Assembly: GCA_029204045.2 (NCBI GenBank)
Contig: JAQNDB010000334.1
Location: 31,906 to 95,905, forward strand
DNA length: 64,000 nt
Source of the DNA: Tillandsia leiboldiana
Taxonomy: Eukaryota; Streptophyta; Magnoliopsida; Poales; Bromeliaceae
Reading direction: 5' to 3'
Position numbers and translations under genes: made by a program. Shown here in pieces: positions 32,431 through 42,484 of this stretch (positions within the stretch are counted from its first letter, which is position 1; each line of letters starts with the position of its first letter). The notes beneath the pieces are model-generated. The model was not told where the DNA came from. It worked only from the letters and a program-made list of their open reading frames with translations, and searched no databases.

Positions 32431-35400
32431 TGTCACGCCCCGGGGCGATACTGCGCCCCGGCTCGCCAACAGATCCGCCGCCCATACGGGAAGCCCCGTA
32501 TAGGCGTAGCGACTAACCTGCAAGGAAACATCTACACTAGCAGATATCAGAGCTGAAAGAGAAAAGCTGGAAAGAAATACATAAAATAAAACTACAACTT
32601 TAAATATACAGACCATCCTCACCAGAATACAGGAGTCTCTCATAAAAGCAGGAAAGGAAGGTACAACTCAAAACCTCACTACAAAAGTCACTCGACATAA
32701 CCCACACCAAAATTGAACTGGGGTACATCTACTCACACACAGAAGACGACAGGAGGGGATCTATCTCGCGACGCCCTTACCTCGGTCAGAAGGAGCTGGA
32801 TCAGCAACAGGAGCTGCAGGAACTGGAGCAGAAGTCCCTGGGGAGAAAACACCACGACGGGTGTGAGAACTACATCCCATAGTAGTTCTCAGTGGGTGCC
32901 GCCAACAAGCCCGACGGTCTGCCCACTAAGTCTACCAGAGGCAAAGGTAACATATGCAGTGCTATAAGGAAAGCTGGGAAAGGTAACTCTACAGCTACTA
33001 TGCCTCTATCTAGATGCTCAACAGTGGAACAGAAAGAACATAATGCCACAACTAACTCTCCTCCGTGATCACCCAATCAAAACTGACTGCCACATCGGGT
33101 CCAGTCAAACCTGCGCCAACCTACTGCCGTTACGTCCCGGAGGAGCGGACTTACGTAGGGCGTCCGTGGCTGCCAACAAAAGCACAGCCAGAGGGACCAC
33201 TGCAACAACAAGTCGCTAAAGAACATCTCAAACTCACACCGGTACACAACCCGGTCTCGCCTACTCCGGAGTGGCCCTCGAGGGGAGCGACCCGCTCGAG
33301 TCAAAGTAACCCATAAGTATCACTGTATAGTATCACTGTAAAGCTCAAATGTGGCTCATGCAGGCTATGATCCAATCCTCGATCAATAAGATCGACTACC
33401 AAACAAATCACTGACTCACACACTAGCTGGAATCTACGCAGCTGAAACCCACTGTCTCTCTGACAGTTTCCAAGAACCCAGATCTACCATCACTATCACT
33501 CTCCCAAAGAAATCAAATCTATAGACTGCTATCAACTCCACTCGGTCCCCAGACACGAGTGCAAATGCATCCCACAACCAACCGACCTCTCGGCCCACAA
33601 CTCGGGCGAGGAAAAGCTAAGTCCATAGTGAAATGAAGTATCGTGATGTGGAATGTCTAGAGCAATAAAAACGTAGCCCAAGTTGGAGTTTTTCTACAGA
33701 CTGGCTGAACATGATACATATGACAGGGGTGCTAGGTCAAATTCCAAGATTTCATTACTTAACATAGTGCAGGAATCAAAAGATTCAACAACTGATATAC
33801 AAGATACAACATACAGTTTTACACATGCTAATACTCCAATTTCTAACATGCATGATCCTACACACATAGAATTAGTACACAGTCCAGAGTTCTTGGAAGC
33901 AAGGTCACCCACCTGAAAGTGCTAACTGTCCAAAATCGCACAGCTGAGAAACCCCACAACTGTCAAATCACAAATCCCACCAAGCCAACAACACGGTAGA
34001 AGTGCTCACAAACTCCTGGGTACAAACATACACCAAAATTACACTTTAATTCACACAAATTCCACATTCCCAAAATCTGTGGTGAACAGTCCCATTAACA
34101 CGAAATTTTCACCTGAAAAACTTCCTCCAAAAATTCCAATAAAAATATGACGGCGATCCTCGCGAAGAGTAGATGTCGATAGAGTCCTGAAACGTCGAAT
34201 TCCGATGTCCGGATGAGGAGATAAAAATCCGACAAGTAGGTGCTGTCCAAATCAACCAACAGTCGCAAAGGGGGTTAAAAATGTACCCAGAACCCCAAGA
34301 AAAGCTCGGATCCAGAAAAAGTGTCCACGAAAAATGTAGATTTACCTCTTACGAAACCGTCACCGCAGAAATCGTCCAAAAATAATGTCGGGGTAGCCCG
34401 GTAGACCTCCCGGACTAAACTGCGACGGAAATGGGCCTCCAACAGTAGATCGTCGCTCCGCACCCCGATGCAGAAGTCGCCGTCGTCGCGGCCTCCAAAA
34501 ATCCTGAGCTTCCGCCAAAAGATGCTCAAGAGGGAGAGAAACAACTTTGGTGAAGAACACAAGTGGAGAAACCCTCGGGAAAAGGCTCCAAGGCGAGTCC
34601 CAAGAGGCCTATTTATAGGCCTCACCCGGAAAAAGCCAAAAAACAAGTCATTGGGCTTTTGGGCCCAACTTTCGGGCGCCCGGAACATTCGGGCGGCTAC
34701 AGTGTTGGGCCGGCCCAACACTGTTCACGCCCGAATCCACCAGGAGCCGCCACGTGGCCCGCCGAACAGCAAACAGCTGTTCGGCCCACCCACTGGCTGC
34801 CACGTGGCCCGCCCCCGCACAGTGAGGCGGTTGGCGCCTGCCAATCAGCGGGCGACACGTGTCCTCCCCGGTTGACCCGCTGACCGGTCGGCGGCCGCGC
34901 CGGGCGCGCGGCATGGCCCCGACGTGGGCACGCGCCCCGAGGCACCGACCCCGACTCCGTGCGCCGCGCACGGTGCGCCCGCGAACCAGAGGGCGACACG
35001 TGTCCCCTACACCCGGTCCACGCATTCAACTGGAATTCTGTGGACCGCGCCGCATGCACCGACCAACCGGAGGCTGCCACGTGGCCCCGCATTGGTCCAT
35101 GCACCACCGCGCTCACCCGGTAGACCGCGCGCCTTGCGCCCGCCAATCAGGCGGTGCCACGTGTCCATGCGCCGGGTCTGTGCACCCCGCCGCGCAGCTC
35201 TGTGGACCGCGCATCCTGAACCGGCCAATGACAGGCCGCCACGTGGCATCCCGGCGGTCTACGGCCCCTCCCATGCACCATTTTCCACTGAAAACTTCCG
35301 GGAGTCCGTTTTTGGGCATCCGGACTCAGAAATAAACAAGCAAATAGCCGTTTTCAAGCGTTTTTCCGTGCTGAATCCATTTCCGACCTCTGTTGGGCCT

Positions 35401-35573
35401 AATTCTTTTCCGAAATTTCGGCAAACTCAGCCGAAGGCCTACACAGCTATTAATAACACACAGGGTCCATCTGTGGCATCCCATTGACGCACCATGGGCC
35501 AGATACACCAACGCTAGGTGCTCTAACAGTGGATTCATCGGAAGAACGCTGCATGGGAATTTGGGCCACTACA
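32431..35573 (-). repeat. Gypsy A LTR3 (3143 bp), 5' LTR of the outer insertion
   Basis: Near-identical to LTR1. Scattered single differences only, for example GTATCTCG versus CTATCTCG and CCCACAG versus CCCATAG in the first 800 bases. It has a TATA box at 34610-34617, the 26-bp palindrome at 34699-34724, and exact CCAAT-N10-CACG sites at 34841-34859, 35143-35161 and 35225-35243. Confidence 0.93.
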
Positions 35574-35578
35574 TCGTG
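35574..35578. repeat. Target-site duplication TCGTG (right copy)
   Basis: Matches 2086-2090. The copia-1 integrase frame resumes on its right. Confidence 0.93.
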
Positions 35579-36115
35579 AGTCAAACTTTCCAAGATTTTC
35601 ACGGTCACGTAAGATGTAACACCGACTCCCGAAGATGCGAAAATATTTGATGTTGGGTTTTCTACCACACCATAGTTCATATGGTGTATTTAACGTTCCC
35701 GGGCGCAAAAACACTCGATTAATGACATAGACAGCGGTGTTCACAGCTTCAGCCCAAAAATGTAGCGGTAAATTCTGGCTATGAAGCATCACACGCGCCA
35801 TCTCTCGAACAACCCTGTTTTTGCGCTCAACAACACCATTCTGTTGAGGTGTATAGGGTGCAGAGAATTCATGCTTAATACCGTTTGAAGTACAAAAGTC
35901 AATGAATTTAGAATTAATGAATTCTCCACCTCTATCACTTCTAACACGAATGATCTTTTCATTCTTTTCAATCATAATACGAAGGCAAATCTCGTGAAAA
36001 GAATCAAAAGTATCAGCTTTCTCTTTTAAAAATGCTACCCAAGAATACCGAGAGAAATCATCAACCAATAAGAAAACATACCATTTACCTCCCAAAGATG
36101 GTTGACGGGTTGGCC
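35579..36115 (-). pseudogene. Copia-1 integrase core
   Basis: In sense the frame enters at WPTRQPSLGGKW and shows the retroviral integrase core: D in FLLVDDFSRYSW, D in IRVRSDRGGEF, and E in QQNGVVERKNR, then FGSRCYILRDRENLGKFDSR, where the gypsy insertion cuts it. The sequence continues at 2085. The zinc-binding HHCC region, the GAG-pre-integrase segment and the protease that should precede it are missing: only about 70 bp separate this core from the end of gag, and they contain a 12-base A run (36122-36133). Copia-2 still has the protease-region sequence at 63840-64000, so this is a deletion in copia-1. Confidence 0.88.
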
Positions 36116-36173
36116 AAAAGACAAAAAAAAAAAATAGTCTACATAAACTACACAACATTTAATCGTAGAACGA

Positions 36174-38195
36174 TTAAAGACAAGGAAGGGTTTCACCCTT
36201 GCGTACCCAAACCTTTTGAGTTTTGGAGTATGTTGGCAATGGTTGAGAAGTTTTCCTTGATGAAGACGTCTTGTATGATTGATCCTTTTCTTTTGTCATC
36301 GTCTTGTTTGAAGTACTACCAATGTCCTTTTCTTTAGAAAAATACTTCTTTGAGTTCCGGGGAGTGAACTTATTGGTAGCAGTTGCAAGATGTGGTTGAT
36401 TTGATCTTTGAGCTCCAATCTTGCAATTTCTTTCAATGTGCCCTGCAAAATTACAACGAAAACATACCTTAGTGCTTGACGATTCCGAAGAGGATGAAGT
36501 AGGCTTGTTGTCGTTGGTTGTCATGAATTCCGGTGTCGGAGGAGAAGATACCGACTGAGGCACAAAGACTGTCCCAACCGAACTAAAATTGTCTTCAGTT
36601 CGATTGTATCCGAGGCCGAACTTGTTTGTTTGACCAAGACCAAGAAGTTTATCCAACTTACTCCTTCCAGAAGAAAATTGCTGTAAGTCATCCTTGAGTT
36701 GGCAAATGGTCTCTGTCATTTCCAATTTTTCCCGTCGGGCCTCGCCGTAGAGCTTCAAGAAGTAGTTCGCTTTGTTCACCATATCTATATAATTCTTCTC
36801 GAGTTGCTCATTGGACTCTTGAAGGGAAACATTTGCTCCTATCAAATTATCCCTTTCCACTTCAAGATCGGTCGAGAGAGAAGTTACCCTTTTTACTTCT
36901 TCTACGAGATCCTGCAATCTCCCTCTCAACCCCTTGTTTTGCTTAGCCGGTTTCTTTGAATCCCGTAAAGGTCTGTGATAGGCTAAAGCAAAATCTTCAC
37001 CTTCCGAATCATCCGATTCATTGTCCGTTGCATTCTTTTCAACAGTGGAGTTGGACAACGACTCGGATGTACTTGCCATAAAGCACATGAAGGGTGAAAA
37101 TATGGACGCGTGGAATGCCGTGGAGCTCTTTTCTTCATCACTTGAAGACGACTCATTTGACGTTGAGTTGTCATCCCAAGTGATGACTTGCATCGCCTTC
37201 TTCTTTGCCGGATACTTGTTGGGACACTCCGTTGCAATGTGGCCGTAGCCTCGACATTTGAAGCATTGTAGTTGTCCCTCTGAACTTTTCTTATCCTTTG
37301 AGAAGTTCTCTTGCTTTCTTGACTTGTAACTTGAAGTACCCTTGCCTTTGTTTGACTTTCCGAAGGATGGAGATTTACTTGAGTTACCCCTTCAAAAGTT
37401 GCGGCGAAACTTCCTTGTCAAGAGAGCGAGCTGCTTCTCGAAATCCTCCATAGAAGGGTTCTCGTCATCGTCTGAGGAGGATGTATCCGCGTCTTCTTCC
37501 TTAGTTGTTTTCAACGCATAACCTGAAGACTTAGAAGTGGATGCCTTTCCAGAAGAATTGTTAGTAGTAAATGTCATTTCATAAGTTTGTAATGCACCAA
37601 CTAATTCTTCTACACGTATTTCGTCCGGGTGTTTAATAGTTTCAATGGCTGTAACCTTTGGGCGAAATCGTTCAGGAAGAGTTCTTAAGATCTTTCTTAC
37701 AATCTTAAATTCTGGAATCTTCTCTCCCAGGTTAGCACATGAGTTTACGATGTCTTGCAATCGGGTATAGTAGTCCGTGAAAGATTCATTTTCTGCCATC
37801 AAGATAGAGTCAAACTTGCTCGTAAGCATTTGCAGTTTCTAAATCTTCACGAGGTTAGTTCCCTCATGTGTAACCTGAAGAACATCCCAGATTTCTTTCG
37901 CAGTCTCACATGCTGAGATGCGAGAGAACTCAGTTTGAGATAAGGCATTAAAAATAGCATTAATTCCCTTGCCATTGTAAGAAGATGAATCTAACTCTTC
38001 CTTGGTCCATTTCGACTTAGGTTTTAAGGTGTGAACATCACCAATAAATTCAGTTGGATTAGACCATCCTAATTCAATTGATTGCCACACCCGTTCGTCG
38101 ATGGAAATTAAAAAGGCTTTCATCCGCACTTTCCAGTACGCATAATTTGTTCCATCGAAGAACGGGGGTCGGTTGATGTTTCCACCTTCAACCAT
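36174..38195 (-). pseudogene. Copia-1 Gag, interrupted by two stop codons
   Basis: It starts at ATG 38195, just after the primer site, with PPFFDGTNYAYWKVRMKAFL, the typical start of plant copia Gag. Stops lie near 37839 (LVKI*KLQML) and 37392 (RRNF*RGNS), otherwise in one frame. Two zinc knuckles are present: CFKCRGYGHIATEC near 37250-37290 and CFRCNFAGHIERNC near 36430-36470. They are separated by an acidic Ser-rich stretch and a Leu/Glu-rich, probably coiled-coil segment (36650-36930). The C-terminus KVWVRKGE is followed by a stop at 36174. The large Gag and its second knuckle resemble SIRE-type elements. Confidence 0.87.
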
Positions 38196-38217
38196 TGTTT
38201 ACAACCCTATTCCCTTT

Positions 38218-38226
38218 CTGATACCA
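38218..38226 (-). other. Primer-binding site of copia-1
   Basis: In sense TGGTATCAG, a 9-base match to the end of initiator methionine tRNA, two bases after the LTR. Copia-2 has the longer match TGGTATCAGAGC at 60434-60445. Confidence 0.8.
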
Positions 38227-38530
38227 CTTGTTGGGTTATATGTAATAAGGATCTAAATAGGGGAAAAAACACCTAGAGGGGGGTGAATAGGTGTAAACGT
38301 ATAAACACTCAAAAATCGTTGCGATAAAAACCCAATGCTGAAATAAAAATAACTCGCAAGATTTTTACGTGGAAAACTCCATCACCGGAGTAAAAAACCA
38401 CGGGACCGATAACACGGCAGAAATCCACTAGAATTAAAACACGTACAAGGTGATTTACCGTACACACTTACGACTCAACCTTTTCCATACGCTCCTAGAG
38501 GATCTTCTCCGCTCGCTCCACGACGCTTCT

Positions 38531-38704
38531 CGAATCCACGATCTGCGCCCAACGCCGAATCCACGGCGTCCAACGTCGAATCCACGACGTCCGACCGAGT
38601 CCACGGTCTTCACCCAATAGCACCCTTCGAATCCACGAACGTGCCTCGCTCCGAATCCACGAGAGCGGTTGAACCTTGAATCCACAAGGACACGCGAATC
38701 CACG
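38531..38704 (-). repeat. Decamer array CGAATCCACG in copia-1 R-U5
   Basis: Eight copies or close variants of CGAATCCACG (CGTGGATTCG in sense) in about 175 bp, irregularly spaced 15-40 bp apart. The same array is present in copia-2 (about 48596-48750) and in weaker form in the solo LTR (about 62060-62205). Confidence 0.7.
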
Positions 38705-38994
38705 CGCCGATTTTTGGGGTAAATCGTTGTTTTTGGTGGTGATGATCCGCCGAATACTTAGATCAAAGATAGATCGGAAATACCATCTAAGTATTCATTA
38801 GTTTGATTCAACTCAAGATGTGAGTATGAAAACCTAGAATCAAACTAATCAATATAGATGAAGAAACATAGAGTATTCTCTAATGATTTCCTTTCTTCTC
38901 TATATGTGGATCTAGAGCCGTATAAGATGATACAAGAATATGACGGCTATTTCGATTCTTTTTGGATTAGCCCTAGAAAAAGAGTCATAGGGTC

Positions 38995-39002
38995 TATTTA
39001 TA
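38995..39002 (-). promoter_or_regulatory. TATA box of the copia-1 LTR
   Basis: TATAAATA in sense. Equivalents lie at 48288-48295 (copia-2) and 62452-62459 (solo LTR). Confidence 0.75.
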
Positions 39003-39069
39003 GGTTAGAAACCCTAGGAAGGAGATAAGAATCAAAAACCTAACATTTCTGGAAATTTTACGGACGGCG

Positions 39070-39288
39070 ATCCGGATCGGATTTGAGCGATCCGGATTGC
39101 AGTAGCAATAAAGACGGTTTCCAGAAAACAAACGTTCGGGATCCGGATCGGAATGCCTGATCCGGATCGTTCATACATTTCAGAAAACTCAACGTTCGGG
39201 ATCCGGATCGTGAGATGCTGCGATCCGGATTGAAGTAATGTATGAAACAACAACCTTCGGGATCCGGATCGCTGGCTCTGATCCGGAT
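39070..39288 (-). promoter_or_regulatory. Eight-copy ATCCGGAT palindrome array, copia-1 U3
   Basis: Exact ATCCGGAT at 39070, 39090, 39141, 39160, 39201, 39223, 39262 and 39281. They form four pairs, 19-22 bp apart within a pair, with pairs starting every 60-71 bp. The nearest copy is about 70 bp upstream of the TATA box. The array is conserved in the other two LTRs of the family. Confidence 0.8.
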
Positions 39289-39516
39289 CCTGAACATGTC
39301 CGAACACCATTTTTTGATTTTTATGCAGTTAAAAATTCTTCCAAATGTTTCTACACTACGAGAAGTATTCGGATCATACAAAATCTTTTGTTAAACATAC
39401 CTGATCCTTTTGAATTCTTCTTTCCTGAGATTGAGTTAAATGATCCAACTTTCTTCACCTTCAATCTTCAAGACTTGAAACTTTCATGAAACTACGCCAA
39501 CTCAAAATCCGTAACA

Positions 39517-39902
39517 CCATCCTTTTCTTTAAAGAGCGAACATCCCGATGCAAAGTTTGAAGTGTTACTACCTCATTGTTTCAGGAGATTCTTGGCGAGG
39601 CGGTGTACTTGGTGTCGCTTCACTTGCATATCCTTTTGTTTGCCCAAAAGTCTTCAAATTGCTAATCGACTTGGCTAAGGTGATTCCATCAATTGCCCCC
39701 AAGCCGTAATCATATTTGGCACAAGAAATGTCAACTCCGTGATCTTCCAGCAGACGAGTTATCAAAATTGGATACAGAAGAAGCTCACGTTGCCTTGTTC
39801 CCTCAATGACACGTTCCATTTGTTACCAAATAAGAAAAGGAATATTGATATTAATTCTATTTGCACTCTCCGGGTGACCAAGGAAAAAGAGAAGTAGCAG
39901 TC
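39517..39902 (-). other. Unassigned segment with an 83-codon minus-strand frame (39568-39819)
   Basis: Lies between the copia-1 LTR and the next gypsy LTR. The frame reads YPILITRLLEDHGVDIS early and has a Ser/Thr/Pro-rich end. The LITRLLEDHGVD pattern recalls the uncharacterised plant-transposon-protein domains found in plant transposon ORFs, but the match is from memory and weak. It is the only stretch of appreciable length not explained by an LTR element seen here; it may be a scrap of an older element. Confidence 0.3.
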
Positions 39903-40497
39903 TGTGGTGACCTGGATCTCTGCATGGCTTCTCTAGTGTGACCAGCAGCTTCTGGAGACCTTTGTGGCGTGTCCGTGGTGTTTGTGCACCAATTGGGCAC
40001 TAGTGATGGACTCAGTGTGTTAAATGGATCACGAGAGTAGTCAGAGGATCCCATCGGATGTTTAGAAGTGGTTTCGCGCAAAACAGATATTAAAATTGGA
40101 CTCAGCGCGAAATTTGGACAAAAGAACACCTTTCCGGATGCCTTCGACAATTTTTAGAGTTGGAATTTGGCAAAACGGATAGTGGATTTGGATTCAGCGC
40201 GCGAAAACGATGAAATTAGGCTACTTACTTGATTTTTGCGCCACTGGTTACTGTTGACGCCGGAACAGTAACTCCGGCAGCCGGCGGGCAGCGGCGGCGG
40301 CGGCGGAGCGCGACGGACGGGCTCGGGCAGGCGGCGGAGCGGCCGCGGGCAGCGCGCGGGCGCGGGCAGCGCGCTGGCAGGCGCGCGGGCGCGCGGTGCA
40401 TGGGAGCGCGTTGGACATGTGGCGGCTTGCGATAGGGTCGGTTAAATGGGCGCGGTTCACGGAGTGGCGCGGGGCGGTGCATGTACCGGGAGGGACA

Positions 40498-40516
40498 CGT
40501 GTTGGCTTCCGGTTGG
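40498..40516 (+). promoter_or_regulatory. ERSE-I-like site in the C-relative U3
   Basis: On the minus strand CCAAC-N10-CACG, one base off the consensus CCAAT, again inside CACGTG. Confidence 0.45.
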
Positions 40517-40848
40517 CTGGCTCAGGTAGGCGGGGTCCACCGTGGCGCACCAGGGTGCCTTGGGAACCGTGCCTTGTAGGGGCGCCAGGCGGCGTGCCAG
40601 GCGCGCACGTGGGCGCGGCTGGCGCGCGCTGACTAGGTGCGCGCCACGCGTCGGCTTCCGCGGTGAGGCACGCGTCGCGCAGTGAGCGGTGGGTTTTGCT
40701 GTTCGGTGTTCGGCGATGACGTGGCAGCACAGGTGCGATTCGGGCGCTTCTTGTTCGGCTTCCCGCAGCGGATTCGGGCGCCCGAATCCGGTGTGGGCGC
40801 CCGAATCCAGGGACATGGTGGTCATTTGTTGAATTGTTTCTTCCAGCA

Positions 40849-40856
40849 TATAAATA
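40849..40856 (+). promoter_or_regulatory. TATA box of the C-relative LTR
   Basis: TATAAATA at the end of the GC-rich U3, followed by GGCCGAG. Confidence 0.7.
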
Positions 40857-42484
40857 GGCCGAGTTCAACTGCTGAGAGCTCCTTCCCTGCTCTTCTTCTC
40901 ACTGTGCAACCTTCACGAGAATTTCTCCTCTCCCAGAGCTGGTTCCATCTACAGATTCCCAGATTTTTCCATGGCACGCATACCGAGGTTTCCATTTTTA
41001 CGGCGCTGCGCGACGCTCGTTCATTTGTGGTCTCCTTCGTCGCGGTTTGGGTGCGAGGACTCCCCCGGCTTACTCCGACCACCTTTTTCGTTGATTCTTG
41101 CGCCGTTGGCTTCATGACAGGTAGGGTTACGATCTTCGTGATTGAGTTTCCCCTCATTTCGAGTTTATCTTGGAGTTTCCCGAGCTTTCTTTTGACCCTT
41201 TTTCTGGGGCAGAGTTTTGGACAGCACATCGGTGTTTCGGCGATATCTTTACGCACAGGCGTCGGATTGAGGCGTGCCAGGAGGCGTTTTTCATCTACAC
41301 AGCACAAGGAACACTCTTGAATTTTCTGGGGTTTTTTTGAATATTTCCCGAAGGTACTCGTTTCGACCGGTTCGTCGCGAGGATCGTGACAGTATTTTTC
41401 TTGGATTTTTTTCTTGGATCAACTCGCAGTGTTGTGGCGAATCTTTGTGTTGAGCGTGGATTTCACCTTTGGACAAGGATTTAGCTTTCGAGGTGGGTGT
41501 TGTTGTAAACCTCCTACTTTTGATTTCCCACTAGGCATATTAGAGTGTTGCTTAGTGTTGCTTGATCATGTTGCTAGTTAGAATTGTGAAATGGACCTAG
41601 CATGCTTGTATGAGATCATGGATTCATTGTTACTACTTGCATTGTTAGAGAACTGAATGTTAGTAAGTTGTGTTTCCTTGCTTTAGATGTGTAGTTTAAA
41701 CACTTGGAAATCATGCTAAATCCATATCATGTTGTATGTATAATGGAAGGTTTGGGCATGTGGTTAGAGTTCATATTTTGGAAAGATTACTTGTTAGTGA
41801 GTTCCTATCTTTGCAACAACATATTGAAAGTGATTGTATCTTGAAACGCAGGGTGGTTAGGGCTTACATCTTGAAAAGCAAGGTGTTAGGGAAATTCATT
41901 ATTCTTGTGAAAGCATGTGGTTAGGGCTTGCATCTTGAAAAGCTTATTGTTAGTAGATCATGTATCAAGATTGTATCATGTATCATGTATTATGCATCAT
42001 GTACATTGGAGGTTCTATGCACTTAGTTTTGTAAAAGTTAGAATACTTGTAATTGCTTTATCAAGTAAAGGACCTTGCATGCTTGTATGGACATTTAGAT
42101 AGGCCACCTTTTTCTACTACACTATCATGCTGGAACTTGACTTAGGAGAAACCATGTTTGGTTATGTTGTCCTTATTCTTTAGTCAGGTGGTTATTGTTG
42201 CTCGGGTTTGAGCAGGGGTTTGGGATAGTGTAGCCGGTACCTGGATTGTGGATTGTGGGTTTTGCTACAACCGCGGATATTGGGCGGTTGACCGGATGTC
42301 GGTTATAGGACATCGGTGGTAGGACATGATTATGGACTAGAGGGCTTTATGGCAACCACGGATTTTGGGTGGTTGACCGGAGGTCGGTTATTGTGGTGAA
42401 TTATAGACGGCAGGGTATTTTGTCAACTGCGGATATTGGGCGGTTGACCGGACATTTATTTATGCACCAGATTTGTGAGGACTG

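Larger units (their letters stand above)
2091..35573 (-). mobile_element. Gypsy family A insertion, with everything nested inside it
   Basis: The segment begins TGTCACGCCC, ends CCACTACA and is flanked by TSD TCGTG. Its outer LTRs (2091-5238 and 32431-35573) are near-identical, so they come from one insertion event into the copia-1 integrase/RT region. Between them lie a full family A body, a third family A LTR, gypsy B, gypsy C, a scaffold gap and a partial family A body. That order cannot be a simple element; see the findings on recombination versus chimeric assembly. Element orientation is minus. Confidence 0.85.
38229..39516 (-). repeat. Copia-1 5' LTR (1288 bp)
   Basis: Reads TGTTACGG...CCCAACA in sense. 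U3 is about 510 bp and holds the TCCGGAT array (39070-39288). The TATA box is at 38995-39002. The R-U5 part carries the CGAATCCACG array (38531-38704), and the 3' end has the CACCTATTCACCCCCCTCTA motif common in plant copia LTRs. Two further copies of this LTR family lie at 47772-60432 (split) and 61668-63065. Confidence 0.9.
39903..42478 (+). repeat. C-relative LTR fragment 1, 3'-truncated
   Basis: Starts with the complete terminus TGTGGTGACC and runs through U3, a TATA box and part of R-U5. It stops after ATGCACCAGATTTGTGAGG, where the intact LTRs continue for more than 1 kb. It contains three of the AACCGC...GCGGTT hairpin units (42250-42455) and a donor-like ACAG|GTAGGG at 41120/41121. 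Confidence 0.8.

Noticed and set aside
2091..35573. Tandem gypsy array (LTR-body-LTR-body-LTR) made by unequal crossing-over
   Set aside because: After LTR2 (13562) the sequence is AGCTC and gypsy B, not the family A purine tract and integrase end that a tandem array would require.
39058..39381. Repetitive DPD/RSGSRT-type peptide frames in the copia LTR
   Set aside because: They are translations of the ATCCGGAT array, are in U3 upstream of TATA, and the frame is not kept in the other LTR copies.
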